DNA of 32,220 bases from Chloroflexota bacterium (GTDB lineage Bacteria; Chloroflexota; Chloroflexia; Chloroflexales; Roseiflexaceae): assembly GCA_030550675.1 (NCBI GenBank), contig JAUQOW010000023.1, positions 1 to 32,220 of the forward strand, read 5' to 3'. Within the stretch, counting starts at the first letter, position 1; every line of letters begins with the position of its first letter. The notes under the pieces were generated by a model, which had not been told where the DNA came from, did no database searches, and was given only the letters and a program-made list of their open reading frames with translations. Below are positions 1 through 6,936 of the stretch, one piece after another. Position numbers and translations under genes: made by a program.

Positions 1-1
1 G

Positions 2-1801
2 CCTCCGCCTCCTCCCCCCAACGCCACGGTTGACGTCTTTATCACCTGCTACAACGAACCGGTGGAGGTTGTGCGCACAACGGCCGTCGCCGCGCGCGAT
101 ATTCGCTACCCGCACCGCACCTACCTGCTCGACGACGGCAACTCGCCAGCGATGCGCGCCATGGCGGAAGAAATCGGCATCGGGTACCTGGTGCGCACCG
201 AAGAGTGGAAGGGAAAGCAACGCCACGCCAAGGCGGGCAACCTGAACAATGCCCTGTGCCAGACGAACGGCGAGTTCATCCTGGTGCTGGACGCCGATCA
301 GATTCCGTCGCCCGACATTCTGGATCGCACGCTGGGCTACTTCGCCGATGAGCGCGTGGCGCTGGTGCAGACGCCGCAGTGGTTCTACAACGTCCCGCCG
401 GACGATCCGCTCGGCAGCCAGGCGCCGCTCTTCTATGGACCGATCATGCAGGGGAAGGACGGCTGGAATGCTGCGTTCTTCTGCGGTTCCAACGCTGTGC
501 TGCGGCGTGAAGCGCTCATGCAGATCGGCATCGCCAACTACGTGCGCGACCTGGAATTGCGCGTGCAGCGCGCCCTGCGCACCGCCGACGCCATCCTGCG
601 TCGCGCCGCCCGACAGGTGCAGGCCCCGGCAAATGGCGCCATTCAGACAGCGATCACTGATCTTCAGGCGGCAGTGCGCACCAGTCGGCGCATGCTGCGC
701 GAAGGACGCCCGATCCAGGAAGTAACCTGGTATTTCCAGCAGCGCGCCGCTGCGGCAGCGCGTCCGCTCGTCATCGAAGACCTGGCGCGCCTGCGCGCAG
801 AGGTGGCAACTATTCCGGGTCTCGATGAGGATGAAGACCTGACCACGAACCTCAGCCGGTCGCTTGATGATGAAACTATCCTGCACGAACTGACGATACG
901 CGAACGCTCACCGCTGGCAGCCATCGCCACCGTGCGCGAACTCCTGCTGGCAGTGGATGTTGACCGCGCCGATGAAGCGCAGCCGGTGATGCCGATGGCG
1001 ACCATCTCCGTCACCGAAGACATGGCGACGGCTATGCGTCTCCACGCAGCAGGATGGCGATCAGTCTACCACGATGAAATCCTGGCGCGCGGGCTGGCGC
1101 CGGAAGACCTGCGCTCGGCGCTTCAGCAGCGCCTCCGCTGGGCGCAGGGCACCATCCAGGTGATGCTGCGGGAAAATCCGCTCTTTGTGCCAGGGTTGCA
1201 GTGGGGGCAGCGCCTGATGTACTTTGCCACCATGTGGAGTTATCTGTCGGGATTCTTCAGCGTCATCTACCTGTCCGCCCCGATTTTGTACCTGATCTTT
1301 GGCATGCTGCCGGTGCGCACGCAAGCGGAAGAGTTCTTCTGGCGGCTCGTTCCGTACCTGCTCACCAACGAACTGGTCTTCGCCATCGCTGGCTGGAAGC
1401 GGGCGACCTGGCGCGGACGCCAGTATAGCCTGGCGCTCTTTCCGCTCTGGATTCAGGCGGTGATCAGCGCCATCGGCAACGTCTACGCCGGACGACCGCT
1501 GGGGTTCGTCGTGACGCCAAAGGTGCGCCAGGGAGGAATGCACATCTGGGGTCAACTGCGCCTGGTGCGCATCCAGGTGATCACGATGGCGCTGCTGACG
1601 CTCTCGGCGGTCTGGGGGCTGACACGCCTGGCGCTCGGCGTGCAGACGGACGGGATTCCAACGCTGGTCAACGTCTTCTGGATCGGGTATGATTTACTTA
1701 TGCTGAGCGTTGTGATCGATGCGGCGCTCTATCAACCGGACGATCAGGAACAGCCAATGGCAGTGGCGACAGCAGTCCAGAGAGTCTCTCAAAAAGCCTG
1801 A
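2..1801 (+). CDS. Cellulose-synthase-like membrane glycosyltransferase (GT2), 5' end cut by window
   Basis: Processive-type family 2 glycosyltransferase that would add sugars from a nucleotide donor to a growing polysaccharide at the inner membrane. The reading frame is open from base 2, so the N-terminus lies outside the window; 599 residues are visible. The core motifs are in order: VFITCYNEP, LLDDGN, VLDADQ (metal-binding DxD), FFCGSNAVLRR, TISVTED (catalytic Asp) and QQRLRWAQG (QxxRW). About five hydrophobic segments follow, and the FVVTPK segment typical of this family lies near the end. No PilZ domain follows QxxRW. Unusually, about 150 charged, Ala/Arg-rich residues (bases ~540-1003) separate the FCGSN and TED motifs, which are normally only some 15-20 residues apart. 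The donor and product cannot be told from sequence. The STAS/anti-sigma genes follow on the same strand. Confidence 0.9.
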   Translation, partial: PPPPPPNATVDVFITCYNEPVEVVRTTAVAARDIRYPHRTYLLDDGNSPAMRAMAEEIGIGYLVRTEEWKGKQRHAKAGNLNNALCQTNGEFILVLDADQIPSPDILDRTLGYFADERVALVQTPQWFYNVPPDDPLGSQAPLFYGPIMQGKDGWNAAFFCGSNAVLRREALMQIGIANYVRDLELRVQRALRTADAILRRAARQVQAPANGAIQTAITDLQAAVRTSRRMLREGRPIQEVTWYFQQRAAAAARPLVIEDLARLRAEVATIPGLDEDEDLTTNLSRSLDDETILHELTIRERSPLAAIATVRELLLAVDVDRADEAQPVMPMATISVTEDMATAMRLHAAGWRSVYHDEILARGLAPEDLRSALQQRLRWAQGTIQVMLRENPLFVPGLQWGQRLMYFATMWSYLSGFFSVIYLSAPILYLIFGMLPVRTQAEEFFWRLVPYLLTNELVFAIAGWKRATWRGRQYSLALFPLWIQAVISAIGNVYAGRPLGFVVTPKVRQGGMHIWGQLRLVRIQVITMALLTLSAVWGLTRLALGVQTDGIPTLVNVFWIGYDLLMLSVVIDAALYQPDDQEQPMAVATAVQRVSQKA

Positions 1802-1908
1802 CGCACAGGCGCGCAAATACGAAGGCGTAGAGGATTGACTGCAAGGCTTTGCGCCTCTGCGTCAACTTCCGAAGAAAGACTGGAGAGTGCTTCAGAGAGG
1901 AGTCCGCC

Positions 1909-2262
1909 ATGGCACTCCAGAGCGAACCCGGTGATGACGGGATCACCATCGTTCGAATGGACGGTCGCCTCGATCTGCTGGCGGCAGCGGAGGTCAAACA
2001 GCAACTGGCTGAACTGATCGCCAGCGGACACCGACGCTTAATCTTCGATCTGGATCGCGTGAGTTTTGTCGATAGTTCCGGGCTTGGCGCATTAATCAGC
2101 GGGCTGAAGGCAGCGCGGCAGGCGGGCGGCGACCTGCGAATCGCACGCGCCAACCAACAGGTGCGCACGTTGCTCAACCTGACGATGCTGGAGCGGGTCT
2201 TGCGACCTTACGAGACGATCGAGGAGGCGCGCGCTGGCTACTCCCAGATCGCTGCTGATTGA
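1909..2262 (+). CDS. STAS-domain anti-sigma factor antagonist
   Basis: A 117-residue single STAS domain of the SpoIIAA/RsbV type. In this family the unphosphorylated antagonist binds an anti-sigma kinase and frees a sigma factor or another partner. The hallmark DSSGLG loop is at residues 55-60, with Ser56 as the expected phosphorylation site; it is preceded by the usual RLIFDLDRVSFV strand. I chose the ATG at 1909 because AGAGAGGAG lies just upstream and the STAS fold begins immediately; an in-frame start at 1849 would only add a non-conserved leader. Its stop at 2260-2262 runs into the next reading frame, a HATPase protein, which suggests a translationally coupled antagonist/anti-sigma pair. 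The sigma factor is not in the window. Confidence 0.9.
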   Translation: MALQSEPGDDGITIVRMDGRLDLLAAAEVKQQLAELIASGHRRLIFDLDRVSFVDSSGLGALISGLKAARQAGGDLRIARANQQVRTLLNLTMLERVLRPYETIEEARAGYSQIAAD

Positions 2263-2692
2263 AGCATCTATCGCCACGCAGACGCTGAACGAGGGACTGG
2301 ATGCGATCCACGATCTGATCGAACGCTTCTGGAGCAATGCTGCTTCCATCTCTCAATTGCCCTCCGAGTCGTGGCGACACCTCTTTACAACGGCGCTGGC
2401 GGAAGTAGTGGCTAATGGGTTGCGTCATGCCTATCCGCCCGATGCGACCATGCGACCGTTGCATGTGCGGTTGCGCCTTTTTCCTGATCGCATTGAAGCT
2501 CTCCTGATCGATTGGGGCGCGCCTTATCAACCGACATTCTCCGCCGCTGACCCGCCCGATGACGACATTGACATTGCCATGCTGCCGGAAAGCGGGTATG
2601 GGCTGCTCATTGCGCGCTCGTCGCTCGACTCGCTCCGTTACCGCCGCACCCGCAGCGGGTATAACTGCTGGAAGTTGGTCAAGAAAAAGTAG
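2258..2692 (+). CDS. Anti-sigma regulatory factor (HATPase, RsbW-like); start uncertain
   Basis: GHKL-ATPase protein of the RsbW/SpoIIAB kind, expected to phosphorylate the STAS protein encoded just upstream. The N-box is seen in ALAEVVANGLRHAYP, a G1-like D-x-G in LLIDWGAPYQP and the G2 glycines in ESGYGLLIA. The first standard start codon in this frame is TTG at 2357, but that would begin only about 15 residues before the N-box. The frame is open upstream and encodes a stretch (IEASIATQTLNEGLDAIHDL) of the length RsbW proteins carry there. The real start is therefore probably a non-standard codon touching the STAS stop: ATT at 2258, or CTG at 2252 or 2255. From 2258 it is 144 residues. The function is fairly sure; the start is not. 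Confidence 0.75.
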   Translation: MEASIATQTLNEGLDAIHDLIERFWSNAASISQLPSESWRHLFTTALAEVVANGLRHAYPPDATMRPLHVRLRLFPDRIEALLIDWGAPYQPTFSAADPPDDDIDIAMLPESGYGLLIARSSLDSLRYRRTRSGYNCWKLVKKK

Positions 2693-2703
2693 ATGACAGA
2701 GTC

Positions 2704-2732
2704 TTGCTTTACCACACACAGTGGTATATACT
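2704..2732 (+). promoter_or_regulatory. Predicted sigma-70-type promoter
   Basis: TTGCTT at 2704-2709 and TATACT at 2727-2732 are separated by 17 bases, just upstream of the gene that starts at 2790. It would start transcription near 2739 and so separate that gene from the STAS/anti-sigma pair. Confidence 0.6.
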
Positions 2733-2789
2733 TGCGACGGTATGCGTTTGCGCCACCGTCACAATCTTGCACACAAAGGAGGCTGCCAG

Positions 2790-3578
2790 ATGGCTGATAC
2801 GCAGACCCGTCGCGCCACACCCGACCTCCAGTCGTCGAGTACCTCGTCTTCGTCATCCGTTGCGCCGCGCCGACGTTCGACGCCGTTGCTGAGCTGGTCG
2901 CGCAATCAGACGCAGGCGCAGGCGAATAGCAAAAGCCCGCAGCGTGGATCGCGTCTGACGCCATTCTGGAAGGCGTTGATCGTCACGTCATTTATCATCA
3001 ACATCGTGCTCCTGACGGTGGTGCTGTTGCTGGTCGGATTTATCATTCAGTGGCGGCAGCAGATTGTATCGACCGCCCTCCAGGGGCAGGGATTCGCCGC
3101 CGACAATGTCGCCGAGCTGCGCAGCATTGTCGCGGGTCTGCAGGGCGCCACGATCCGCGCGACTATCCCGCTCGATCAACCCCTGCCGCTGAAAGACGCT
3201 GGCGTGATCGTCCCGGTCGACCAGCAAACGACGGTAACGCTGGTCGAACCAGTGCCATTGCAACTGAGCGGCGCCGACATTGATCTCGGCAACGGCAACC
3301 GGCTGCGCGCCAACAATATCCGTCTGACGCTTCCCGCAGGCACGCCGCTGCGGATTGCGCTCAAGATGGATATTCCGCTTGATGATGTCACCATTCCGGT
3401 GCGTCTGAACGTGCCGGTGGAGATTCCGCTCAAGGATACGGAACTCGGTCCGCAATTCCAGCGCCTGGGGTGGCTGGTGGATCGGTTGGTCGGTCCGCTT
3501 GCGCCCGTGCTGGGACTCGACCCGATCCCGCCTGCGCCGCCAGCGCCGCGATATCAGCCATCACAACAACCGCAATGA
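2790..3578 (+). CDS. Membrane-anchored protein of unknown function, one transmembrane helix
   Basis: 262 residues. The start at ATG 2790 follows a strong AAAGGAGG site. Residues 1-60 are Ser/Thr/Arg/Gln-rich and look disordered. One strong hydrophobic helix follows (FWKALIVTSFIINIVLLTVV, roughly 65-95). The rest is a soluble domain of regularly spaced beta-like segments rich in pairs such as IPLDQPLPL, VPLQLSG and DIPLDDVTIPV, ending in a Pro-rich tail. The repeated xPLxD/xVPVxIPL pattern suggests an elongated beta structure outside the membrane. I do not recognise the family. Its stop overlaps the start of the HAD gene (ATGATG), so the two are probably co-translated. Confidence 0.75.
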   Translation: MADTQTRRATPDLQSSSTSSSSSVAPRRRSTPLLSWSRNQTQAQANSKSPQRGSRLTPFWKALIVTSFIINIVLLTVVLLLVGFIIQWRQQIVSTALQGQGFAADNVAELRSIVAGLQGATIRATIPLDQPLPLKDAGVIVPVDQQTTVTLVEPVPLQLSGADIDLGNGNRLRANNIRLTLPAGTPLRIALKMDIPLDDVTIPVRLNVPVEIPLKDTELGPQFQRLGWLVDRLVGPLAPVLGLDPIPPAPPAPRYQPSQQPQ

Positions 3579-4270
3579 TGCACAAATTGATCCTGTGGGA
3601 CATTGACGGCACGCTGCTGTACAGCGGCGGCGTCGCCGGTGAAGCCATGCGTGCCGCTATCACGCGCGTGTATGGTCGTCCGTCCAACAATGAGCGACGC
3701 ACCTATGCCGGGAAAACCGATCAGCAGATCATCCTGGAGACCTTTCCTGACCGACCGGCGGAGGAATTGCTCAGTCGACTGGATGTGTTTACCGCCACGT
3801 ACCTCGATATTCTCAACGAGTGGGCGGACATGTTTCGCACCCGCGGGCGCGTGCTCGAAGGGGTGGTTGATGTTCTGCAGCGTCTGCGCACGAAGGGCGT
3901 CGTGCAATCGCTGCTGACGGGCAACCTTGCGCCGGTTGCGCGGCTCAAGCTTGATCTGATGGGATTGACGGAGTTCTTCGATTTCGAGAGCGGCGCATAT
4001 GGCAGCGACAGCCCTCGCCGGACCGACCTGGCGCCGATTGCAGCTGCGCGCGCCGCGCAGCGCTATGGTCGCGCCTTTGCGAATGCCGACATTGTCGTGA
4101 TCGGGGATACGCCAAATGACATTGCCTGTGCGCGCGCGGCTGGCGCACGCGCTGTCGCGGTTGCAACCGGTCCGTTTGGCGTCGAGGAACTGCGCGCACA
4201 CGCACCCGATGCGGCGCTCTCCAACCTCGTGGACACCGAGGCGGCGCTGGCGGCGATCCTGGGAGAGTAA
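3575..4270 (+). CDS. HAD-superfamily hydrolase (phosphoglycolate-phosphatase-like)
   Basis: A phosphatase of about 231 residues in the Gph/PGP branch of the HAD superfamily. Motif I is LWDIDGTLL near the N-terminus, with Asp9 as nucleophile and Asp11 as acid/base. Motif II is SLLTGN, a basic residue follows in the RRTDL region, and motif IV is VVIGDTPNDIACARAAG. The helical cap lies between motifs I and II, as in type C1 enzymes. The start is either of two adjacent ATG codons, 3575 or 3578, overlapping the stop of the upstream gene. The substrate cannot be told from sequence; phosphoglycolate or a nucleotide monophosphate is typical. A strong hairpin terminator follows at 4292. Confidence 0.88.
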   Translation: MMHKLILWDIDGTLLYSGGVAGEAMRAAITRVYGRPSNNERRTYAGKTDQQIILETFPDRPAEELLSRLDVFTATYLDILNEWADMFRTRGRVLEGVVDVLQRLRTKGVVQSLLTGNLAPVARLKLDLMGLTEFFDFESGAYGSDSPRRTDLAPIAAARAAQRYGRAFANADIVVIGDTPNDIACARAAGARAVAVATGPFGVEELRAHAPDAALSNLVDTEAALAAILGE

Positions 4271-4291
4271 AGCCTGGAGACTCAAAAACCA

Positions 4292-4320
4292 TCGCCCCTC
4301 TGGACTTTCCAGAGGGGCGA
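4292..4320. terminator. Bidirectional hairpin terminator
   Basis: A perfect 12-bp stem (TCGCCCCTCTGG at 4292-4303, CCAGAGGGGCGA at 4309-4320) with a 5-base ACTTT loop. It sits between the convergent HAD gene and Flp pilin gene and is placed to end both transcripts. Neither side has a long T-run. Confidence 0.75.
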
Positions 4321-4344
4321 CGTCCGACGAGAACGAGGCGCGAC

Positions 4345-4503
4345 TTAGCGGCTCAGACCGCTGTTGATCTGGCTGAAGACCTGGCTGACGCGACCGCCCA
4401 GCAGGGTGAGGATACCGATAACGACGATGGCGATCAGAACCAGGATCAGCGCGTACTCAACCAGACCCTGACCTTCTTCCTTGGCGAAAAAGCTGCGAAC
4501 CAT
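4345..4503 (-). CDS. flp: Flp/Fap-type pilin subunit
   Basis: A 52-residue prepilin of the Flp (tight-adherence, type IVb) family. After the ATG at 4503, preceded by a perfect AAGGAGG, come a short basic leader (MVRSFFAKEEG) and the processing motif G11-QGLV-E16-Y17, where a TadV-type prepilin peptidase would cut after Gly11. A single hydrophobic helix (ALILVLIAIVVIGILTLLGG) and a short Ser/Gln tail follow. Flp pilins polymerise into thin adhesive pili and are secreted by the TadA/B/C machinery. None of the tad genes is next to it, so it is an orphan in this window with its own promoter at 4550-4578. It is short enough to be missed by gene callers. Confidence 0.92.
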   Translation of the reverse strand: MVRSFFAKEEGQGLVEYALILVLIAIVVIGILTLLGGRVSQVFSQINSGLSR

Positions 4504-4549
4504 TGCGAGACCTCCTTGAAACGGATAGAACTAAATGAACTACGCTTCC

Positions 4550-4578
4550 AGTATAGGCGCGCAATCCCTGGTTCTCAA
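4550..4578 (-). promoter_or_regulatory. Predicted promoter of the Flp pilin gene
   Basis: On the minus strand TTGAGA (4573-4578) and TATACT (4550-4555) are 17 bases apart, about 45 bases upstream of the pilin start. Both boxes and the spacing fit a housekeeping sigma factor. Confidence 0.7.
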
Positions 4579-4664
4579 TAGGCAATCAGTCCCAAAAAAA
4601 AGACGGTACTCCGTGAATACTTTCTTATTGGAGTAATGGGACTTTTGGGCGATACAATGATAGA

Positions 4665-4751
4665 GGGGTCAGGGGTCAGGGGTTAAAGGTTAGGGGCTAT
4701 GCGTTCAATGAAAGCAATGAATCTTAACTTCTAACCCTTAACCCCTAACCC
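4665..4751. repeat. G-run / GGGGTTA-like repeat tract
   Basis: Four GGGG runs at 4665-4668, 4672-4675, 4679-4682 and 4693-4696 are joined by short TCA/TTA-type linkers. A facing C-rich tract of TAACCC-type units at 4731-4751 runs into the stop of the histidine kinase gene. The two arms are imperfectly complementary, so the DNA could form a hairpin ending the kinase transcript, or a G-quadruplex on the plus strand. Confidence 0.55.
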
Positions 4752-5818
4752 ATAGGCAACGGAATAAGCGCCTCAACGCGCGTGCCGCGCCCGATGGCGC
4801 TTTCAATGCCAAATTCGCCGCGGAGAAGCGTCTCGACCTGCTGGCGCAGCGTGGCGATCCCCATATTGCGCCGTCCGCTTTCGTCGGACAGCACCTCGCT
4901 CACGGAAAATCCGCTGCCGTCATCTTCGACCGACACGTGGATCATGCGCGTTCCGCCAAGATCGTCGCGGACGCTGACCAGCACTCGCGCCTGGGAAGCG
5001 TTGGCGTGCTTGATGACGTTGTTGAGCGCCTCCTGGATGAAGCGGAAGATAGCGACTTCGTAGTGGGAAGGCAGCCGCATATCCAGGTTCTGCACCATCA
5101 GGTTGATCTCGATTTTGTTCTTTTCACTGACCTGCTGCACATAGCGGCGCAGGGTCGGCGCCAGCCCGAGGTCGTCGAGGATCATTGGGCGCAGATCGAA
5201 AATGAAACGACGCGTATCCTGGAGGGTGGTATTAATGGCGTTTTTGAGCGCGCTCAGTTCAGCGCGCGCCATTTCAGGGTCGCGATCGAGCAGCCGCTGG
5301 CAGATTTCGGCGCGCAGCACCAGATTGCTCATCGACTGGGCAGGACCATCGTGCATCTGCAGCGAGATACGCAAACGCTCCTTCTCCTGCGCCTGGATAA
5401 TGTCGGCGATCAACTGGTCGCTTCCCACCATCCCACCGGTGTTGCCAGCAGGCGTGGCGGCGCCAAGGAACGGTTCGAGGGCTGTGACTAGCTCGAACAA
5501 CAGACTCTGACGCTGTTTGGTCGCCTGCTGACGGTACTGGAGTTGCTCCAACTGGCTCCGCATAGTCAGGAGACGCATCTGCACTTCCTGGGCAGAAGCA
5601 TAAAAATTCTTAATATCGGCTTTGCTATACCGATCAATGTTGACATCCAGATCGCGCAGACGGTTCGAGACTGTCAGCTCACGTTGCTGCAACTTTTCGA
5701 CTTCATTTGAGGTCTGCCGCAGGAGCGCCTCAATCTCGTTCAATTCGCGGCGCGCTTTTTCAAGATCGGCGTTGGCTTTATCATAGAGTTCTTTGAGGGA
5801 CGGCGGAGCGTCAGTCAT
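4745..5818 (-). CDS. Soluble DegS-like sensor histidine kinase
   Basis: A 357-residue kinase of the NarL/DegS (HisKA_3) class with no transmembrane segment. Residues ~6-108 are a long coiled coil rich in Leu, Glu, Arg and Gln. A short linker leads to the dimerisation/phosphoacceptor motif ERLRISLQMHDGPAQS with His156. The C-terminal HATPase has an N-box in RFIQEALNNVIKHANAS, a D-x-G-x-G in VEDDGSGF and a second glycine box in MGIATLRQQVE. As in DegS, the signal would be sensed in the cytoplasm through the coiled coil, then passed to a LuxR-type regulator. No response regulator gene is adjacent. The start at ATG 5818 is preceded by GGGAGG, 11 bases away. Confidence 0.9.
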   Translation of the reverse strand: MTDAPPSLKELYDKANADLEKARRELNEIEALLRQTSNEVEKLQQRELTVSNRLRDLDVNIDRYSKADIKNFYASAQEVQMRLLTMRSQLEQLQYRQQATKQRQSLLFELVTALEPFLGAATPAGNTGGMVGSDQLIADIIQAQEKERLRISLQMHDGPAQSMSNLVLRAEICQRLLDRDPEMARAELSALKNAINTTLQDTRRFIFDLRPMILDDLGLAPTLRRYVQQVSEKNKIEINLMVQNLDMRLPSHYEVAIFRFIQEALNNVIKHANASQARVLVSVRDDLGGTRMIHVSVEDDGSGFSVSEVLSDESGRRNMGIATLRQQVETLLRGEFGIESAIGRGTRVEALIPLPMG

Positions 5819-5858
5819 CGGTGTGGCGACCTCCCGAATCTATTAGCGTTTGCGGAAC

Positions 5859-5867
5859 ATTATACCA
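5859..5867 (-). promoter_or_regulatory. Predicted extended -10 promoter of the histidine kinase gene
   Basis: The minus strand reads TGGTATAAT here, a consensus -10 with the TGn extension, about 40 bases upstream of the kinase start. No good -35 box lies 16-18 bases further up, as is common for extended -10 promoters. Confidence 0.55.
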
Positions 5868-5910
5868 CTCGCGCATCTGGCGATGGCAGGTTGCGAACGC
5901 GCAGATCCCC

Positions 5911-5935
5911 GCAGGCTGAGCCTGTCGAAGCCTGC
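5911..5935 (+). repeat. Constant-loop hairpin repeat, copy 1
   Basis: A 7-bp stem GCAGGCT/AGCCTGC around the 11-base loop GAGCCTGTCGA. It pairs with copy 2 (5998-6022), which carries the reverse complement of the same loop. A 19-base segment here, GGCTGAGCCTGTCGAAGCC, is the exact inverse of one in copy 2. It lies downstream of the glycosyltransferase gene ending at 6053 on the minus strand. Confidence 0.8.
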
Positions 5936-5997
5936 CGCCTTATAGAGTGATCAACAAAAACCTGGACAATCACGCCTGCACCTGGGGATCGACTGGC

Positions 5998-6022
5998 GTG
6001 GGCTTCGACAGGCTCAGCCCAC
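5998..6022 (-). repeat. Constant-loop hairpin repeat, copy 2
   Basis: A 7-bp stem GTGGGCT/AGCCCAC around TCGACAGGCTC, the reverse complement of the copy 1 loop. It lies 62 bases from copy 1 in opposite orientation, 31 bases beyond the stop of the minus-strand glycosyltransferase gene. The pair could act as a transcript end or as a REP/BIME-like unit. Confidence 0.8.
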
Positions 6023-6052
6023 ACCGGTCATGCTGAGCCGCCCGTCCAGCCT

Positions 6053-6808
6053 TCACAAGTTGCGGAAACGCAGGCGCCAGACATTGATCAGCGCTTCAAG
6101 CACAATGCGCCGCGACATCTTTGAACGCCCTACTCGCCGATCAGGGAAGATGATCGGCAGTTCGCCGATGCGAAAACCAGCGCGCATTGTGCGATACACC
6201 AGTTCGATCTGAAATGCGTATCCGTTCGACTGGATATCGTCCAGGTTGATCGTCTCCAGCACACGCCGCCGATAGCAACGGAAGCCGCCGGTTGCATCCA
6301 TCACCGGCAACCCAAGGATAGCGCGGGCGTAGAGGTTGCCGCCGCGACTGATCAACTGCCGGATGATTCCCCAATCGGTCGTGCCCCCGCCAGGAACGTA
6401 GCGCGAGCCGAGCGCCAGGTCGTAGCGCGTCTCGGCAGCCGCCAGTAGTTGCGGCAGATACGAAGGGTCATGGGAAAAGTCAGCATCCATCTCGCAGATG
6501 AACGCGGCGCCTTCCGCGAGTGCGCGCCGGAAACCCGCAACATAGGCGCTGCCCAGTCCTCGCTTTTCCGGACGGAGCAACAACCCGACGCGCGGTTCGT
6601 CGGCAGCCAGCGCCGCCACAACTTCGGCAGTGCCATCAGGCGAGTTGTCATCCACTACCAATACCCGAAACCGCGACATCTCCAGAATGCGCTGGATGAG
6701 TTCGCCGATATTCTCGCGCTCGTTGTAGGTGGGAATGACTACCGTACAATCAGCGAGCGCAACATCGGTCGTCATCCGTCGTTGCGTCACGGGTTGCAGC
6801 AATGTCAT
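6053..6808 (-). CDS. Polyprenyl-phosphate glycosyltransferase, DPM1-like (GT2)
   Basis: A 251-residue soluble GT2 enzyme of the dolichyl-phosphate mannose synthase type, expected to move a sugar (mannose or glucose) from a nucleotide donor to polyprenyl phosphate on the cytoplasmic face of the membrane. Motifs are VVIPTYNERENI (nucleotide binding), VVDDNSPDGT, EKRGLGSAYVAGF, the metal-binding CEMDADFSHDP (Asp108 and Asp110), LGSRYVPGGG and ATGGFRCYRR. The C-terminus ends after the catalytic domain without membrane helices, as in human DPM1. The start at ATG 6808 has AAGGAG nearby; ATG 6775 is an alternative. It is divergent from two GT-C-like genes that could use its lipid-linked product. Confidence 0.88.
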   Translation of the reverse strand: MTLLQPVTQRRMTTDVALADCTVVIPTYNERENIGELIQRILEMSRFRVLVVDDNSPDGTAEVVAALAADEPRVGLLLRPEKRGLGSAYVAGFRRALAEGAAFICEMDADFSHDPSYLPQLLAAAETRYDLALGSRYVPGGGTTDWGIIRQLISRGGNLYARAILGLPVMDATGGFRCYRRRVLETINLDDIQSNGYAFQIELVYRTMRAGFRIGELPIIFPDRRVGRSKMSRRIVLEALINVWRLRFRNL

Positions 6809-6850
6809 ACGGTCTCCTTATCGAAATCACAGCGAACACAGCCAGCGCAG

Positions 6851-6879
6851 TTGCTCTGCCGCAGCCAGTCTATTATACT
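6851..6879 (+). promoter_or_regulatory. Predicted promoter in the divergent glycosyltransferase region
   Basis: TTGCTC (6851-6856) and TATACT (6874-6879), 17 bases apart, point toward the gene starting at 6937. The same AT-rich core read on the minus strand contains TATAAT (6872-6877), about 65 bases upstream of the divergent gene start at 6808 but with a poor -35, so the two promoters may overlap. Confidence 0.55.
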
Positions 6880-6936
6880 CATCATACTGTGTGCGCTACG
6901 ATCACAATCGTGGCGCAAGAATGTAACAACACGGCA

